Positions 13,108 through 27,264 are shown, counted from the first letter of the stretch. The stretch: DNA of 64,000 bases from Scedosporium boydii (GCA_002221725.1 NJFT01000005.1:372001-436000), one strand, 5' to 3'. Notes: a model not told the origin generated them from the letters alone. Numbers and translations are program-made.

Positions 13108-16100
13108 CTACTGCCCTCCTTTCCGAGCCTTCTCCTGCGCGCGTGCTTCACGCGCTGCCTTGACCAGCGGTGCAAGATGTTTCAAGTCGACACATTGCTT
13201 CATGAAATCATGCTAGAGTGACGATTAGCGACGAAATTCCGGGCACGTGCATGCAATCAAAAAATCCTCGACTTACCCGTAACAGATCGTTGGCGCTGGC
13301 TCGTCTCTCGGGGTCCACCTTAAGGGCCCAGTACAGGAAATCCCTAAACACGTCGGACATGTTCTGTTCGTCCTTGATTTGTGGCGTCCCGTTAGTAGCG
13401 ATCAGCCACAGTGCGCGGAGAGGAGATTCCGTAAGATATGGTGGTTCGCCCTCAATCATCTCGATGGCCATGATGCCGAGTGACCAGATGTCGACCTTCT
13501 GTCCGTATTCCTTTCGTGTCACTACCTCGGGTGCCATCCAGTACGGAGTGCCAACCATTGTAGTTCGCTTGTTTTGCGCATCATTAATGGTCGCGCAGAA
13601 ACCGAAATCGGCTGTAGAGAAAGTTATTGTGTTAGCGCCAATTGAGGGAGGGAAAAATTTTTTTTTCTCGTCTCTTTTTGGAGAAGTTCAAGGAATTCAA
13701 GGAAGAGTTGCGATATCACGGTCATGTTGCAAGAAAAAAAAAGAAAAAAAGAGAGAAAAAAAAGGCGCCAAAGGGGTGTTGTGGTGAATGCAAATGAGAG
13801 ATGAAGAGTTACGTACTCAGTTTGATATTCCCTTCCATGGACAGGAGGATGTTGTCAGACTTGATGTCTCGGTGGATGACGCCCTTCGAATGTAGATGCA
13901 GCAGACCCTTGAGTGTCTCGCGGCATACAGACGCAATCATACCCTCCGTCATCATATTGAACGTAACAACATCCGTTAGACTACCACCTTCCATGAACTC
14001 CATGACAACCCAGAGCTCGCCTCCACACAAATAACTGTTGATGAAGTTGACGATGTTGGGGTGCGAGCTATCCTTCATAACCAAGATTTCGTTGATGATG
14101 AGGTCCTTCTTGGGTTGCTGCTCGAGATTCATCTGCTTTATAGCAACAAGACGATTAGTCCCCCTCTCGTGACCCGTGTAGACTCCGCCAGACGCTCCCT
14201 GTCCGATCTTATTGAATCCCCGGTAGATGTCTCGCGGATCATCCTCGGAGCAGATACGCCTGAGTGCCGCGATAACATCGATACCACTGCTTTGGCGGGG
14301 GCGTTGTCGTGGCCGTGCGGCTGGCGGTTGTGATACTCCTACGGGAGCTTGAGGAGGCCGCATCGCACCGGCTGCGTCCGGCGTTCGGCCATACTGATGC
14401 TGTGATGTAGGAGGTGTAGGCTGCTGCGGGGCGGGCTGCCTCTTGCTGGGAGCTCGGCCGATCTGTCCTGAGGACATAGCCTGGGCTTGTGCTAAAGCCT
14501 GCTCATGCTGCTGAAGCAACTGTTGCTGATACGCTGCGGCCTGGGCATTCTGCGTCGTTTGAGGTGCTGGGCCTGCGCCTTGCGGCATGTACGGTGATGT
14601 ACCATTGACACGCGAGTTGGACCGGGATCGGAGTTCCTCAGGAAGCATGGGTACGTTATCCTTCGGGGGCACATAGGAGACCGGGGGAAGCACATCGCCA
14701 GTTTGAGACATGCCAATCCCCGAGTCCTTGGTTGGGTACGGCTGTTGACCGACACTTCTCGGCTGCAAGCTGCTTGTTGGTGGTTTCGGTGCTGGGCGGG
14801 TAGGGACGAGGTTGGGATCCTTCGCGGGAGGTACAGGACCAGCACCTTTCATCGGTACGGGAGGGGGTGCCCGAGGATTTTCGAAACTTCCTTCATGATT
14901 GACTGTCGGAAACCTGGGACTCGCGGGAGGGCTGAGCATGGGAGACATGCCTAGGTAATTCTGCTGCTGATGGTGGGATGGGGACAAGGGATAAGGCGGC
15001 GGCGGTGCGCCATTGTACTGGCGCATCTCTGGGGACGCAGCAACATGGTGGAATTTCTCGAGAACCTGATCTTCTTTTGGTTTCTCCGTGGTTTCCTTGT
15101 AGAACTGAAGGATGTCCACCATGGTTTGCGGGTTCGCCTGCCTTTCCTTCTCGGGGATGCCGCTTTCGTTGATTAATCGCTGCCATGCTTTCGGGAGGCC
15201 CTATCATAGTCGAAAAAAACATCAGTAGCCCATTCAAACATTGGACGGCCACAACTTAGGCAGATGGCAGCAGAAGAAGGGAGTTCACGGAAGATAAGAC
15301 TTGGTAACTTTTGGCTGTAAAGGCGGGTATTTGTTTCCACAAAACATGTGGCATAGAAAAAGAAGAGAGCAGGGAAAACAAAGAGGGACAGGAAAAGATA
15401 CGCACCGTAAATTGTCCGGTATTACTGTCGTATCCTACATGGGTGACATGAACTGGGTTCTCCGGTGCTGAAATAATGGGTTTCTTTGGCGAGCCAACGA
15501 GGCCGCTGACGAAACCGGAAAACCCAGACTTTTTCCTGAGAACTGCAACTCTTGGCTCCTTTGCCTCGTCCGAAAACCTCTTAGAGCCCGATACGTCGAT
15601 CACCTTTGCGTCCTGCGTCTTGTCGGCGGCGTTCGGGTCGGCCGACACGAATGTCGCCGAGTGGGGGACGATTGGACTCATGATAAGGGTATCGGTGTTC
15701 GATTTGACCAACGGGGGAGGGAAGGAAGGCTTATTCGCCGAAGTAGAAGGAAGTTTCGAAGCGTCGAGGCGGTTAAGAATGGCCGCAACGTCGAAAGGAG
15801 CGCCGACAAAGTCGTCTGTATTGTTGTGGAGGAGGGGCTTCTGGTGACTCTGCGGATCAGAGAGTCTGCCACTTCGAGGCGGGGAGGGCGCAGCCGTCGT
15901 CGGCGGCGGGGGATAATTTTGGAAAGACGGGGAGAATTCGGAAGAGCCAAGGAGAGGCGATGGGTTTGATCGCACAAGGGAGGGGGGATATCTGGGAGAC
16001 GAGTTGCTTGACGCGTCCGGATTTGCCCTCGCGGGCGGAGCGCTTGGGGTGCGCTTCAGACTCTGGGTGCTGCGTTTGCTTTGGAGAGAGAGGTTGTCGA

Positions 16101-16212
16101 AGCCGAAGCTAGCATCGACGCCGGATGAGGATCGGGTATGATGAGAAGGAGGTTTCTTTGTGAGTCTTCGACGTTGAGAATTGCCGTTCAGGTTGGTGTT
16201 GGAACTATCCAT
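13108..16212 (-). CDS. STE20: p21-activated protein kinase, Ste20 type
   Basis: Ser/Thr kinase activated by Cdc42/Rac; Ste20 relatives feed MAP-kinase cascades and control polarity. Model: exons 16212-15406, 15200-13817, 13611-13277 and 13212-13108; 876 residues. A CRIB/PBD motif (about 242-275) reads [16 protein letters not shown] and is split by intron 1. A long Pro/Gln-rich linker follows. The kinase domain (about 595-850) shows [12 protein letters not shown] (Lys624), HRDIKSDN (Asp714), TDFGFC after intron 2, and the activation segment GTPYWMAPE. The C-terminus reads [23 protein letters not shown]. There is no pleckstrin-homology domain before the CRIB, which favours Ste20 over Cla4. The start is the only in-frame ATG upstream of the conserved region. 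Orthology within the PAK family should be checked by a tree. Confidence 0.92.
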
Positions 16213-16796
16213 GATCCATCCAAATCTGGAGGAAGTGGAGACAGAAAAGGTGAGGGTGCTTTGTTTGCTGGACTGGGCTTGCAGCAATAGCGGCGGCGAC
16301 GGCGACGGGCGGCGAGACGAGGTCGCAAAAAGCAGGGGAGCAGTTTTTAATGGGTTACCTTTTTTCACCCTTTACCCTGCCTGGCTATGTGGCTCTGGTC
16401 ACTGTACACTGCTCGGGAGAGGAGTGTACGAAAGTACGTGCTGTTTTAAGGTGTGGAGATGCGCCAACGTGCCGTACGTGGGTCCAACAGAGGGGCGACA
16501 ATTGTGATAATTGGCACAATCAATTGATGTTGGGTTGGGTTATTGCCCACCTCGTCTGTGCTGCCAGGCCAGAGAGACTGGGTCGAAGATGGCGAGACCG
16601 GCGGGACTAGGTACCTTGTTTCTTGCGGGAACTGGAAAGTGGTTCTGAGCGGTCCCTGCTCTGCAGTTTCCAGGGTCTGAGGACAAGTCCTGACTCCTGG
16701 GTCAGAGGAAAGGTGCAATGGAGACTTGTTTGTCGCAAAGTGATGCTTGGACAGACAATAATAGGCGGAGGGGTTTTCTTGGGTACAGAAATTATT

Positions 16797-16838
16797 GTAC
16801 CACAGTCGTGATGTACATGGTACGGCCTGTACTAGTAC
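16797..16838. promoter_or_regulatory. Cluster of five GTAC tetranucleotides
   Basis: GTAC occurs five times in 42 bp (starting at 16797, 16813, 16820, 16829 and 16835), where chance predicts about 0.16. It lies about 590 bp upstream of the Ste20 start codon. The arrangement resembles the clusters at 7911-7943 and 43885-43940. Confidence 0.4.
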
Positions 16839-19800
16839 AATTCGAAGAAGGGAAGGGCTGGCGGGTCCTTCGATCGGTCCAGGCTGGGGGCCACTTGATT
16901 GTGATGGGGAATAGTGGAAAGGAGGGGGAGGGGATGGGGAAAAACAGGTGGCGACGTCGACGGTGGCTGCCAGATGCGGAGGTCGAGAGACAGAGGCTGG
17001 AAAAGTGTTCTTTGGTCAATCGAATGCTGCAAGGCGCCGAGGCGGGATTAGCCTTCGATTGAGTGTATTGATCTTGGGAAGAGATCGAGAGAGAGCTCAG
17101 TGTTGTGTTTCCCTCTTCGGCAAAAAAGAGTGCTGCGGGTGATGGAATCTGATGTCGAGGAAGGCAAGACTAAAAGCAAGAAGGGTTAAAAAAGAATGGA
17201 AAAAATCCCTTTCTGGATGAAGTCGAATGTTCAATCTCGTCTTGTGGATTGGATGCTGAACTCTCAGATCAAATGGGGAGTCGTCGTTCGTAAATACAAT
17301 CAATCTCGGCGTGAGCTTGGTGGGACCGTTGTACACGACATTGGAGGATCAAAGAGTACTCATGGCGGGTACAGCTGTGTACAGTACATCAAGATGGACG
17401 GGGTCAGAGAGATCAAAGGAAGAACAAAATGGACTAATATCTGGAGACAGGGTGAGTGATATTTTTATGGTACTGGATTACCGAAAATTGATTTATTACT
17501 TGGGGAGCGGCCTGGGTCTTGAGGTTGTATTGATACAGTCTGTCTCCCGAGTCCAATGTTGTCCGTTTGCGTGTCAATGTAACTCACCTCGCGCGTTATG
17601 TACAGACTCTTCGTCGATTCACGCATCGTCTAATTTGATACTGGGGACTCTGGAAGCGGAGCAGGCTAATAACTGAGGCAAGTACGTACTGGCTACGAGG
17701 GACTAATCTGGGATGCGGGAACAATTGAAGAGAAGGAAGGAAGGACTTCGCTTTGCTTGTACGAAAGTGGGTGGAGCGATGGGAGTAATGGAAGGAAGGA
17801 TTGTGTTGCTCCTTCAGTTGAAGCAAGAGCAATGATCATTTCAACTTTCTTGTGATAATCAATACGAGGTCCCCTTTCCCCTTCCATCCTTGTCAGGGTC
17901 GCGCCTGCTTGATGGCGAGATGGGGACGAACGAAAGAGCAACGAGCCACCTCAGGCATTCAGGCGCGAGGGATGCGTTTAAGGAAGGGAACTGGACCACG
18001 CTTGTACATCATAAACTGGTCCCTCAAGGACTTGGGATATAAGCAGCTTGCCTCCTTCATTCGGCGTCGTTCTTACAACAAGTACCAGCCCAACCTCGTG
18101 GCCAGCCATGCATTCGTCGATGTGAAGGTCGCAAATCCGGCCTCGACCATGCGTATTACTTCGTACTTCATGCGCAGTCCGTTCATCGGCATCCTTCAAT
18201 TGACTTCCTAACGAGTGACGAATTGGCTTTGCCTCGTGGTTCCATACACCCGCCACATGTGCCAGGCGCGTCACGTTTGTCGGCCGAGCAATGCTTTGAC
18301 AACAGTTACAGCACTATTAAGCGGGAAACATCATTTTGGTTACAAAATACAAGTAGCTCGATGTTATTAGGCTTTCGGACGTCATTAACAGAGAGAGCTT
18401 CCAGTTCTCACTTGGTGTTCTAGCTTGGATGGAGACTGCTAGTCTAGTGCGGCGGCATGTTTCAGCTAGAGCTTAGACTAGCTCGATCGCCGGCCGAGCA
18501 AGCACTCCACCAGAGATCTTGTCTGGGAACCAGTGAGTCGGGGAAATGAAGATATCCAGGTCTTGATATTCTGTGTCTTGGTGATCCAGAGACCCGTCTC
18601 ACGGAGACTGTCTCGACACGTCAAGCGAAGAGGGGATCTTGGAATGGCTGAACTCAATCGAAGAACTAAGGGCTTTTTGGCGTGTCTAGTCGAAGAACCC
18701 AAGTGGAGGCTGTCGATTCCCTTTCGCGACAGCAGAGTATAGTACCATGAATACAAAAAAACAAAAGAACAAGCTCTGGGAGGTACCCCGTCCGTAGGGC
18801 ACTGTTGCAGGCCCATCGATGTACCTTCAATTTCACATATCCAACGGTTGTGGCATCAGTGTTTTGGATTGTCTGCTGATGACTGGGGTGGCGCGACGCC
18901 ATCCGAAATCTAGACTAGTACGAAAACAAGCACCCCAGTGTAGTTATAAATTTTGTAGTGTACACGTAGGTCGCAGACTGGCCGCCTCTTCAAGGCTTGG
19001 AGCTCTTCATTCTTCAATGGGAGCCTACTCCGAGTTGAACCACGAGGGGGAAAGTATTGTGCCATGAACAAAAGGAGTATCTCGTTCAATCACTGACCAG
19101 GTATATCACGAGAGTGCTACTGGTCTACTCCATACGCAAAGTTTGGCTTGCCTTCTCTGGGACTGGAATGGTTCGTCCATACGCGCTGTAGGTGCGGTAA
19201 GTGGCGCCGACCCTGACGACCAGACTGCATTATGCCATCATTACGAAGCTTGGTCAAGAACCCAACACTTCAGAGATAGCCTTCTCTACACAACCGCATT
19301 TAAGTGGTACCTCATCTAAGAAGCAGAGGCCTTGATGCCTCGGTACGACGTTACAGGACAATGTATGCGCTTGTACTGAGTATGTGTGGTCGTAGAATTG
19401 GCCTTCCATCAATCGAAATGAGCTTCGACTCCTTTTGATCACTTCTTCCCTGTTCGACGATTACAGCCAACCAGAAAGGGGATCGTGGATATCGATTTGA
19501 AGATTGCATGCGTCCTGGCGTCTTCAATGGGCCCAGGGTTGTATCATTTGCGCATTTCCTGGTTTCATGGGTGGCCGCAAATTAAGTCTTTTTGTGGCAT
19601 TTACCACTCATGCTTTCTAAGGCATGAGATTTTGAATCTCGAGTTTACCAAATCAGCGACGACATGGCATCATTGTGTACGCATGAAGCAGGAAGTAAGG
19701 TATCTCGCTCTCAGGGAAACGCCAATTGAGCTCTAAACAGAAGTGCTGGTATGAAGAAAGAAGATCCAGCAGGCCGCAGGCCCGTGATAGATGAGGACAG

Positions 19801-22597
19801 GCTCATTCCATACGGCCAACGAGAAGAGAATCTTCAAGAACCGTTCATCATAAAGCAATACAGAGAGAGCTATGAAGTATTATGCCGACCCATCCTGACA
19901 AAGTTTGTGGATTGCGGCGTGGGGCATTCTCTGGGAACCGAATATTAATTGCCCGGAAGCCACCCGCCTGCCACCAACGTTCCACGCTTCTTGGACGACA
20001 GAACGTGTACGAAGCCGCAACCAGGCCTAGGATGCTGTTTAGTTGTGTTTCCCCTAACCAGATGCGATCCGTCGATCTTGTCCAGAGTGTCATCCCTCCC
20101 GATCTTGCTTGTTCCTCGAAGGATTCATGAACGCACCGTGGCTGCGTCCCCGACTCGTTAACTGTGGTCGATCCTTCGTCATTGCCGTCTAGGGACCAAA
20201 AATTGGGTCAACCCCGATCTTGGGACTGGATCCGCGCTGACATACTTCGTGTATCAATTTCAATGCGAGATGCGATGTTGTCCCGTACTTCACGCAACCA
20301 ATCTGTCGAGACGGAGATTCGGGAAGGATTATATCAAATGTACGATTATTACGAGCTATATGGCCAATTATGCTATAACTCCGCCTGTTTTCTAGAATAG
20401 CCAAATCTCCGTGTTCCCTTCTTCTTCAGCCCTTTATTCGCCCGTTGCTGACCTCGACCATTCCACCCACATTGCCTATTGCCTGTGGACATTGATTTCT
20501 TGGTGTACCACGAATATAAGTACCGGATACTTGGTGATATAGATCGTGACTTTCTGTGGTTACTTTCAAGAAGAAGTGCAGCTCAATGTTTGGTTCCAGG
20601 CATTGGTGTGAAGACGCTTCGGAAGGATTCCCTGCCGTTGAGTGTGGCCTTTTATAGAACATCAGGCGCAGCACCCGCTTGTCGTCGACCCCAAGGTCAA
20701 GTCGGATATCAAGCCGCCGTGCTACTTGCGTCTCGAACTCCCAACACCATTCGTGGCTTCTGGTTTACATGAACGGTGTCTTAGCCGCAGTCTGATTTGT
20801 CTGCTCCCAAATTCGTCCATCCTTCACGGCATCAAAGGAGGAAACTAGACTACCGACCGCATCTCCCAGCATCGGGTGAAGGAAGCAGGAACTCTCACAC
20901 CAAACAAGAGACGAAGGTGACCCTGAGTCAAAATATGGCCTAATTCTATCACCGAAAAATGACCAATTGGTCCCAGGCCATATAATCCAGACAATTCCAC
21001 AAGATCTCGGCTTTCTCTACTCCTCTTACCTCTCGGTCGTTTCTGCCATTATGCGGCGATCGTCTGGAGCTTATAATCAGCCTCAGCCTCCACCCTCCAT
21101 CGCCCGTCGATCCGTTCTATCTGCTCATGCTCGCCCGCGTTTTATGTTTGCCGAATGACATCTCGCCAGATTCCAGGTTGAGTAATGGCGAGATTCAATC
21201 TCATGCGTTCACTTACATGCGACCGTTTCGGAGAGATACCAATGTCCTTCTTTTCGTGAATTGACAATTTCCATCTACTAATGCATAATAGACCCGGGCA
21301 GACCTACAGATAATTTTCGCCAGACGATCAATTCTTCTTCTTGCTTCCTCAGGTCGGTCTAATTCAAGCTATAGGATTGGGTACCAAGCGATATCAATGC
21401 AGATTTTGCCCGCATCTTCTCCTCGCCACGAGTGAACCATACCCAAACGCGACCCCCATGGTGAAAGCGCACCCAATACATACCATCGATGCGTTGTACG
21501 AATTAGTGCCTCTTCTGCGGCCCAATGCCCAACCGGATGGCATTTTCGTCCAGGCACGAAACATATCCCACTCGAAGAGCTTTGGGGGTCGTCTCTTAAC
21601 CGGATGAACCTTCTACTTCAAGGAAAAAGGAAAAAGGGGAATAAGGGAAATGCAGCACCGTTGTACAACGACGGTGCCTTGCGTTAGGGGGAGGGGGCGC
21701 CGCGTCCATGTCTCCACCCCCCGGTTGTCTGCAGATATCGACTTGGGGGCAACGTTCCTTCAATATCCTTTATTTCATATGCGCGGGGAGCCTTAGCCTG
21801 GGAGTGCCTACTGCTGTGTAAAGGAGTACGGAGTTCGTGGCGATTTACGGGTGAGAGCCCTTCTATGATGGACGATTTCGTCATCCATTTTCTTTTCGCT
21901 CTGCTACAGCCCAATAGTCGCCGAAATGGAATTAGGTGCGGTATCCAAGCACAGTGCCTAGGAAACCCTAGGTATCCTCTACGAGGCGAGGTTGAGGTCT
22001 CTTGGAGAACATTCCCAAAGGCTCCACGGTGGGGCGACGGACATTCGATATTGTCGTGAAGGACAAAGCTTTGGGCGTCTTGCTTCTTAACTAATCCGAG
22101 CGAGACTTCCACTACCGACTCCTGGCCATTGTGCGTGGGCAAGCGAATGCGGACCTAGGATGAATCATATTGTGCTTTTCTCAGCCGAGTCTGAGGATTG
22201 GACTCGTAAGCGGTTGGTAGCTAATTCCGAGAAGGCAATGGAAATCGTCTTGGTTTAGATCGAATGACGAAGTATAGGACAGAGGGCGTGGTTCGATTGG
22301 GCAGAATGTAGGCCCACCAAAAAGAACGAGTTCGCCTCATCTCAGCTCCTGGCTCCAGTGAATGAATTGTTGAACTGCACCTCAGAGCAGTCCAATAGAC
22401 CATCACGTGACAATTACATCAACTTCGAGGCTCCTCAAAATGATTAGTGAGGCCATGAACTAGCCAATCACTAAGTCTTTTAAGCTTATTGACAGGTGAT
22501 GCAATTGGTGCTGTCACTGGCATCAGCTGTGAGCTTGTGAGTTGGAAAAATGGGCCTAGCTAGATCTGGTAATGTGGGGTTCATCTGGTGTGTAATG

Positions 22598-22628
22598 TAC
22601 TTCGTAGTTCACACTAAGTTACGAAGTA
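22598..22628. repeat. Inverted repeat TACTTCGTA / TACGAAGTA
   Basis: Two perfect 9-bp arms (22598-22606 and 22620-22628) face each other across 13 bp and could pair into a hairpin. The arm word recurs in the 49.9-51.2 kb region. It lies about 650 bp upstream of the KH-domain gene. Confidence 0.5.
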
Positions 22629-23268
22629 AACTAAGTTGCGCCAGCAATGCACCTTCTAAGGGGCACCGTGAGGGAACATTGAATTGATCCTTGTCTGTTG
22701 TAGTGCCACTGCGTCCTTGGTGCAGCGGAATCGCCGCTTATTTTGTGACCACCTTGATCAAGTGGGTTCCTCTAAACCTTCCACCTCACCCTCTTCTCCC
22801 TACGATCCTCCGATCTCAACGCGTCCCATCTCATTGATTACCCCTCTCGCCCTTTCGGCATCGCTAGTCATCGAGGAACGGATATCGCAATCCTTCCTCG
22901 CATTGGTCTTTCGTCCCTGGATTCCTGTACTCGCCCGGTCTGAACGAACACGACGATGTTCTAGAGTCTGTTGAACTCCCCTAAGCTCTCAACCGTCTCT
23001 TCTGAATCTGCTCCTCCGGTTATTCCCAAAAGGTCCAATTGTAAACCCTGCGCTGCTCTCATAGCAGTAATTCCTGGTTACCCCTTTCCTGCCACACTTT
23101 ACGAGGTAAGAGGCCATCGATACTGCGGCACGGTCCACCACTCCTGCGGACGCTCCCTAGCAATCACCCGACCTGTCGTTAACCCTCCAAGCTGAGACAG
23201 ATCCTTCTCAAAGCCCACGAATCACCCCGCTCTTCTCAACCTTGTGTTACCGAAAACCACTAATCACC

Positions 23269-26200
23269 ATGGCCTCTGAAATGTCTGCTGCCGAGCGAAT
23301 GGCTCGTGAACATGCCGTCACCCACCAGGCCTACATCGAGCCTGAGGACGCCGATTCCCCTGCTCCTGCCGCCGAACCGTCTTCTTCCCGAGGCCCTACC
23401 GCTGCCGACAAGGTCGCTGGAAAGCAGGCGAACCCCAAGGCTCTCGATACCGAGTCCCATGAGCTCTTCCCTGAGCTTGGATCGTCCAAGGGTAAGAGTG
23501 CTGCCAGCGCCGTTCCGACTTGGGGCGCCAGGGCCAACGGCAAGGGCGCCAGCAATGGCGCTTCTGCTGGAGCTCCTGGCCCTGCCATTGCCTCTGTCGC
23601 GACGCCTGCTATGACTCTACCTGGTCGCAATGTTGAGACGATTACCATTGACCCGCAACACATTCTTCCTCGACAAAAGCTCCGACGACCCATTCCCGAT
23701 ATCATCAAGGATATCAACAAGAGGTCTCGCGCTAAGATCACCATGTCTTCCGCTGCCAATGGACGCTACAAGTTCGAAGCTGCTGGCCCACAGGATGTCG
23801 CACAGCAGGCCTTGAAGGACTTGGTTTCCCAGATTGGCAACAAGGTAAGCCTGTCCTAGTAGCCTTCTTTGTTCTTTGATATATATGTAAACAAGTGGGT
23901 TTACTAACAGCTTTCATTTCTAGACTACCATTTCCGTTGCCATTCCCCAATCTGCCCGTGCCCATATCATTGGCAAGCAGGGATCAACCATCAAGGCCCT
24001 TCAAGAGAGGACTGGTGCTCGCATTAATTTCCCCAAGCTTGAGGAGACACAGGCTGCTGTTGATGAAGACGAGGATGCTGAGATTCATGTCACTATTGAG
24101 GGTAACACTATTTCTGCTGCCTCAGCCCGTGATGAGATTCTCAAGATTGCCAGGGAGCGTGCTGCAAATGTGCAGACTAAGCTCCGAGGGATTCCTGCTG
24201 AGTTCTATCCTTTCATTGCCGGTCCCCAGAACTCTCGTGCCCAGGCCTTGGAAGAGGCCAATGGTGTCCGCATCCAGGTTCCCCGTCATGATTCATGGAC
24301 TACACTCCCCATCCCTGCTGCTCCGGCTCCTGGTCAGAGGCCCGTCTTCTCGGCCGAGGGTGTCGAGGACCATATCTCGCTAGCGGGTGATCGTGCTTCG
24401 GTTCAGAAGGCCCGCGCCGAAATCGAACACCTTGCCTCCGAGCTCGAGAAGCAGCTCCATATTGAGCAGTTCTCGGTGCAGCGTGGTCGCCATCAATTCA
24501 TCGTCGGGAACCTCGGCATTCCTGCCGAAGACTTCTTCGCTGACACTGGCTGTCACATTCTCCTTCCCGCTGAAGGTGAGGAGGATACTGTGACAATCAT
24601 TGGTCCTGCTGCCAATGTCTCGGATGCCGCCGAGAAGGCCATGGATCTCGCCTTGGGAATGCAGTGTTCCAACTTTGATATTTCTCGATTCCACCGTGGT
24701 GCTCCCAATGGTGCGGCTGTCCATGCCCAGAACGTGACCCGCTACCTACGTCAGCGTCGGGAAATCGAGCGTCTCGAATCGCTTTACAATACTCGTATCA
24801 ACACCCCCTTCTCGGAGCATGGTTCCCTCCCTTGGGAGATCTACTCTCGTGACGGCAAGAACTCCATTCGCGCCCAGTCTGAGATCACGTCGATTATGAG
24901 CGGGCATCCTCCTTCGCGTATTGAGTCCGTCTCCGTGGACCCTTTCTTCCATTCTCACATCTCCAAGAACGTTACTCCCCGAGTTCATGAGGTCTTTGGA
25001 GTTCACATCGTTGTTCCCGAGCCGTCTGAGACTGGCGCTCCGATTCTCCTTGTATACGAGGGCCCTTCCTCTGCCGACGCTCCCTACCAGGTTCCCAAGA
25101 CCGCCCCCTCTGCCGAGGATGCTCGCATCTTCCAGCGGGGCCTAGAGGATGCCCGTAAGCACATTCTTGACCTAATCAACAAGCAGGAGGAGATCATCTC
25201 CGTCTCCATTGATGTTCCTCAGAAGTAAGTGTTCGCATATGAGCATATACCACGTATTTTTCTTCTAACACTCTTCTTTCCAGGTTCCATGAGCGTCTAC
25301 GACGGTTCATCAAGAAGGAGCAGGAGCGTCGTGATGATGACCAGATCCCTATTAGGGTCTCGTCGATCGGCACAAAGGTTACCCTCCGCGGCCCGGCTGG
25401 CGCCGTCAACACACTGGCGGGCAAGGTTGAAAAGTTTATTGAGCAGGAGAAAGAGGACGAGAAGGAACGTGGCTTCACCATGTCTTTCGAGTTCCCCCAG
25501 AAGTTTGCCAATCACCTTATAGGTAAGGGTGGCAGCAACATCAGGGAGCTTCGTGACAAGTTCGACGTTGAGATCCAAGTCCAGGATGGCAAGGTTGAGC
25601 TCAAGGGTCCCAAGGCTAAGGCCGAGGCTGCCAAGTCGCATATCCTGAACCTTGGTCGCACTTTGGCGGACGAGACTACCCACGTGCTTAAGATTGACCC
25701 CAAGTTCCACAGGGAGCTTATTGGCAAGGAGGGCACTCAAATCAACCGTCTCCAGAACCGATACAAGGTTCTAATCTTCTTCCCCCGCTCTGCTAAGCCT
25801 GCTGCGGAGGACTCGGCTGCCGATTCCGCCAGCGAAACCGGTAAGCCTGCTCGCCGACAGCAGAACCCTGACGAGGTCATCATCCGTGGACCCAAGAAGG
25901 GTGCCGATGAGGCTCGTGACGAGCTCTTCTCTCTTCATCAGTACCTAAAGGACAATTCGTACACCGCCACTGTCACCATCCAGCAGAAGCAGGTACCCTC
26001 GTTGATCGGCCAGGGCGGTTCCGCCCTCGAGGAGCTTCGTCTAGCGACTGGTGCCAAGATCGATATTCCTGCGGACCGTGACGTTGAGACCGTCGAGGTT
26101 CAGCTTAAGGGCACCAAGGCGCAGGTTGCGGCCGCTAAGAAAGTTCTCGAAGAGAAGAAGGCTGTCTTTGAGGATACCGTGGTTAAGACCATTGATGTTG

Positions 26201-27264
26201 ACCGCAAGCACCACAAGTCGCTCATCGGTCCCGGAGGTAAGAATCCGTCCTTCCCCTTCCCCTCATCAAGTTGAAAGAAGTCTGATTACTAACGCTTATC
26301 TCCAGGTGCCAACCTTCGCAACCTCGTTCTTCTGGCCGGTGGCTCGGTTGACCGCAGGGATCTCGCAAGGACCATTCAGTTCCCCAAGCAGGATGCTGAT
26401 GGAAACACCATCAAGATTGAGGGTCGAACTGAGATCGTCGATAAGATAATTGCCGACATCCAACAGAAGGTGGCCGAGTGGGAGACCCAGATCACCGAGA
26501 CCATCGACGTCCCCACTGAACAACATCGTACTCTCATTGGCCGCGGCGGTGACGTGAAGCGCGGCATCGAGTCCCGCTTCAACGTCGCCATCGACATCCC
26601 CCGCCAAGGCGAGGGCAAGACGGACATTAAGATCCGCGGCAAGGCCGAAAATATCAAATCCGCCAAGGAGCACATTGCGACTTTCCTCAAGGAGCAGGAG
26701 GGTGAGACTGTAATGGTCCCCCGCGCCAAGCACCACGCCGTCTCCAACAACGGCCAGATTTTCCGCAAGTTCCGCAGCGATTGGGGCGTCACCGTTGACC
26801 ACGCCGGTCACAATGTGCCCGCCAAGCCCGAGACCACTCGCGCCGACGGCGGCTCCCTCCCCCTTATTACCGATGACGAGGATGCCGTCGCTGACTCGCA
26901 CTCGTGGACCATTGTCCAGAACGTCTCGGCCGAAGAGGGCCTCATCCCCTGGATTCTCCGCGGCTCCGCGGACAATGTCGAAAAGGCGAAGAACGCCATC
27001 CAAGCTGCCCTCGAGCAATCCTCCAAGCAGGACACCACCGGTCTGCTCATCCTCCCCGATCCGAGGACCTACCGTCACGTCATTGGCCCCGGTGGCAGCA
27101 AGGTCAAGAACATCCGTGGCCAGAGCGGCTGCAGGATCACTGTCCCCCGCGATCAGGCTAAGGGCGAGCCCATCGAGATTGTTGGCAGCAAGGAGGGCGT
27201 CGAGAAGGCGAAGGAACTGATTCTCGCTGCTGTCAAGGAGGGCACCAACCGATCGAGGGAATAA
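23269..27264 (+). CDS. Scp160/vigilin-like multi-KH RNA-binding protein
   Basis: Large RNA-binding protein of the vigilin family; yeast Scp160 associates with ER-bound polysomes and many mRNAs. Model: exons 23269-23844, 23924-25224, 25284-26236 and 26306-27264; 1262 residues, close to the yeast length of about 1220. The ATG sits in CACCATGG, a strong fungal context. KH domains are repeated along most of the chain. Intact GxxG loops are IIGKQGST (exon 2), LIGKGGSN, LIGKEGTQ, LIGQGGSA and LIGPGGAN (exon 3 into 4), and LIGRGGDV and VIGPGGSK (exon 4). Other copies are degenerate, for example FIVGNLGI. The N-terminal 90 residues are Ala/Pro/Ser-rich and look disordered. Codon use is strongly biased (many C- or T-ending preferred codons), which fits high expression. 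The long upstream gap leaves room for a 5' UTR with its own intron. Confidence 0.92.

Larger units (their letters stand above)
16213..23268. other. 7-kb gap without a supportable gene
   Basis: This is the largest gene-free stretch. It contains the upstream regions of the Ste20 kinase (left) and of the KH-domain gene (right). Open frames are all short, overlap on both strands and show no recognisable domain. Base composition is mixed and not strikingly AT-rich, so there is no obvious sign of a RIP-degraded transposon. Visible elements are a GTAC cluster at 16797-16838, TACTTCGTA at 18157-18165, an inverted repeat at 22598-22628, a TCACGTGA E-box at 22403-22410 and a nearby CCAAT at 22392-22396. 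Confidence 0.45.

Noticed and set aside
16213..23268. RIP-degraded transposon as explanation of the gene-poor gap
   Set aside because: The sequence is not conspicuously AT-rich and shows no long repeats or transposase remnants that I could read.
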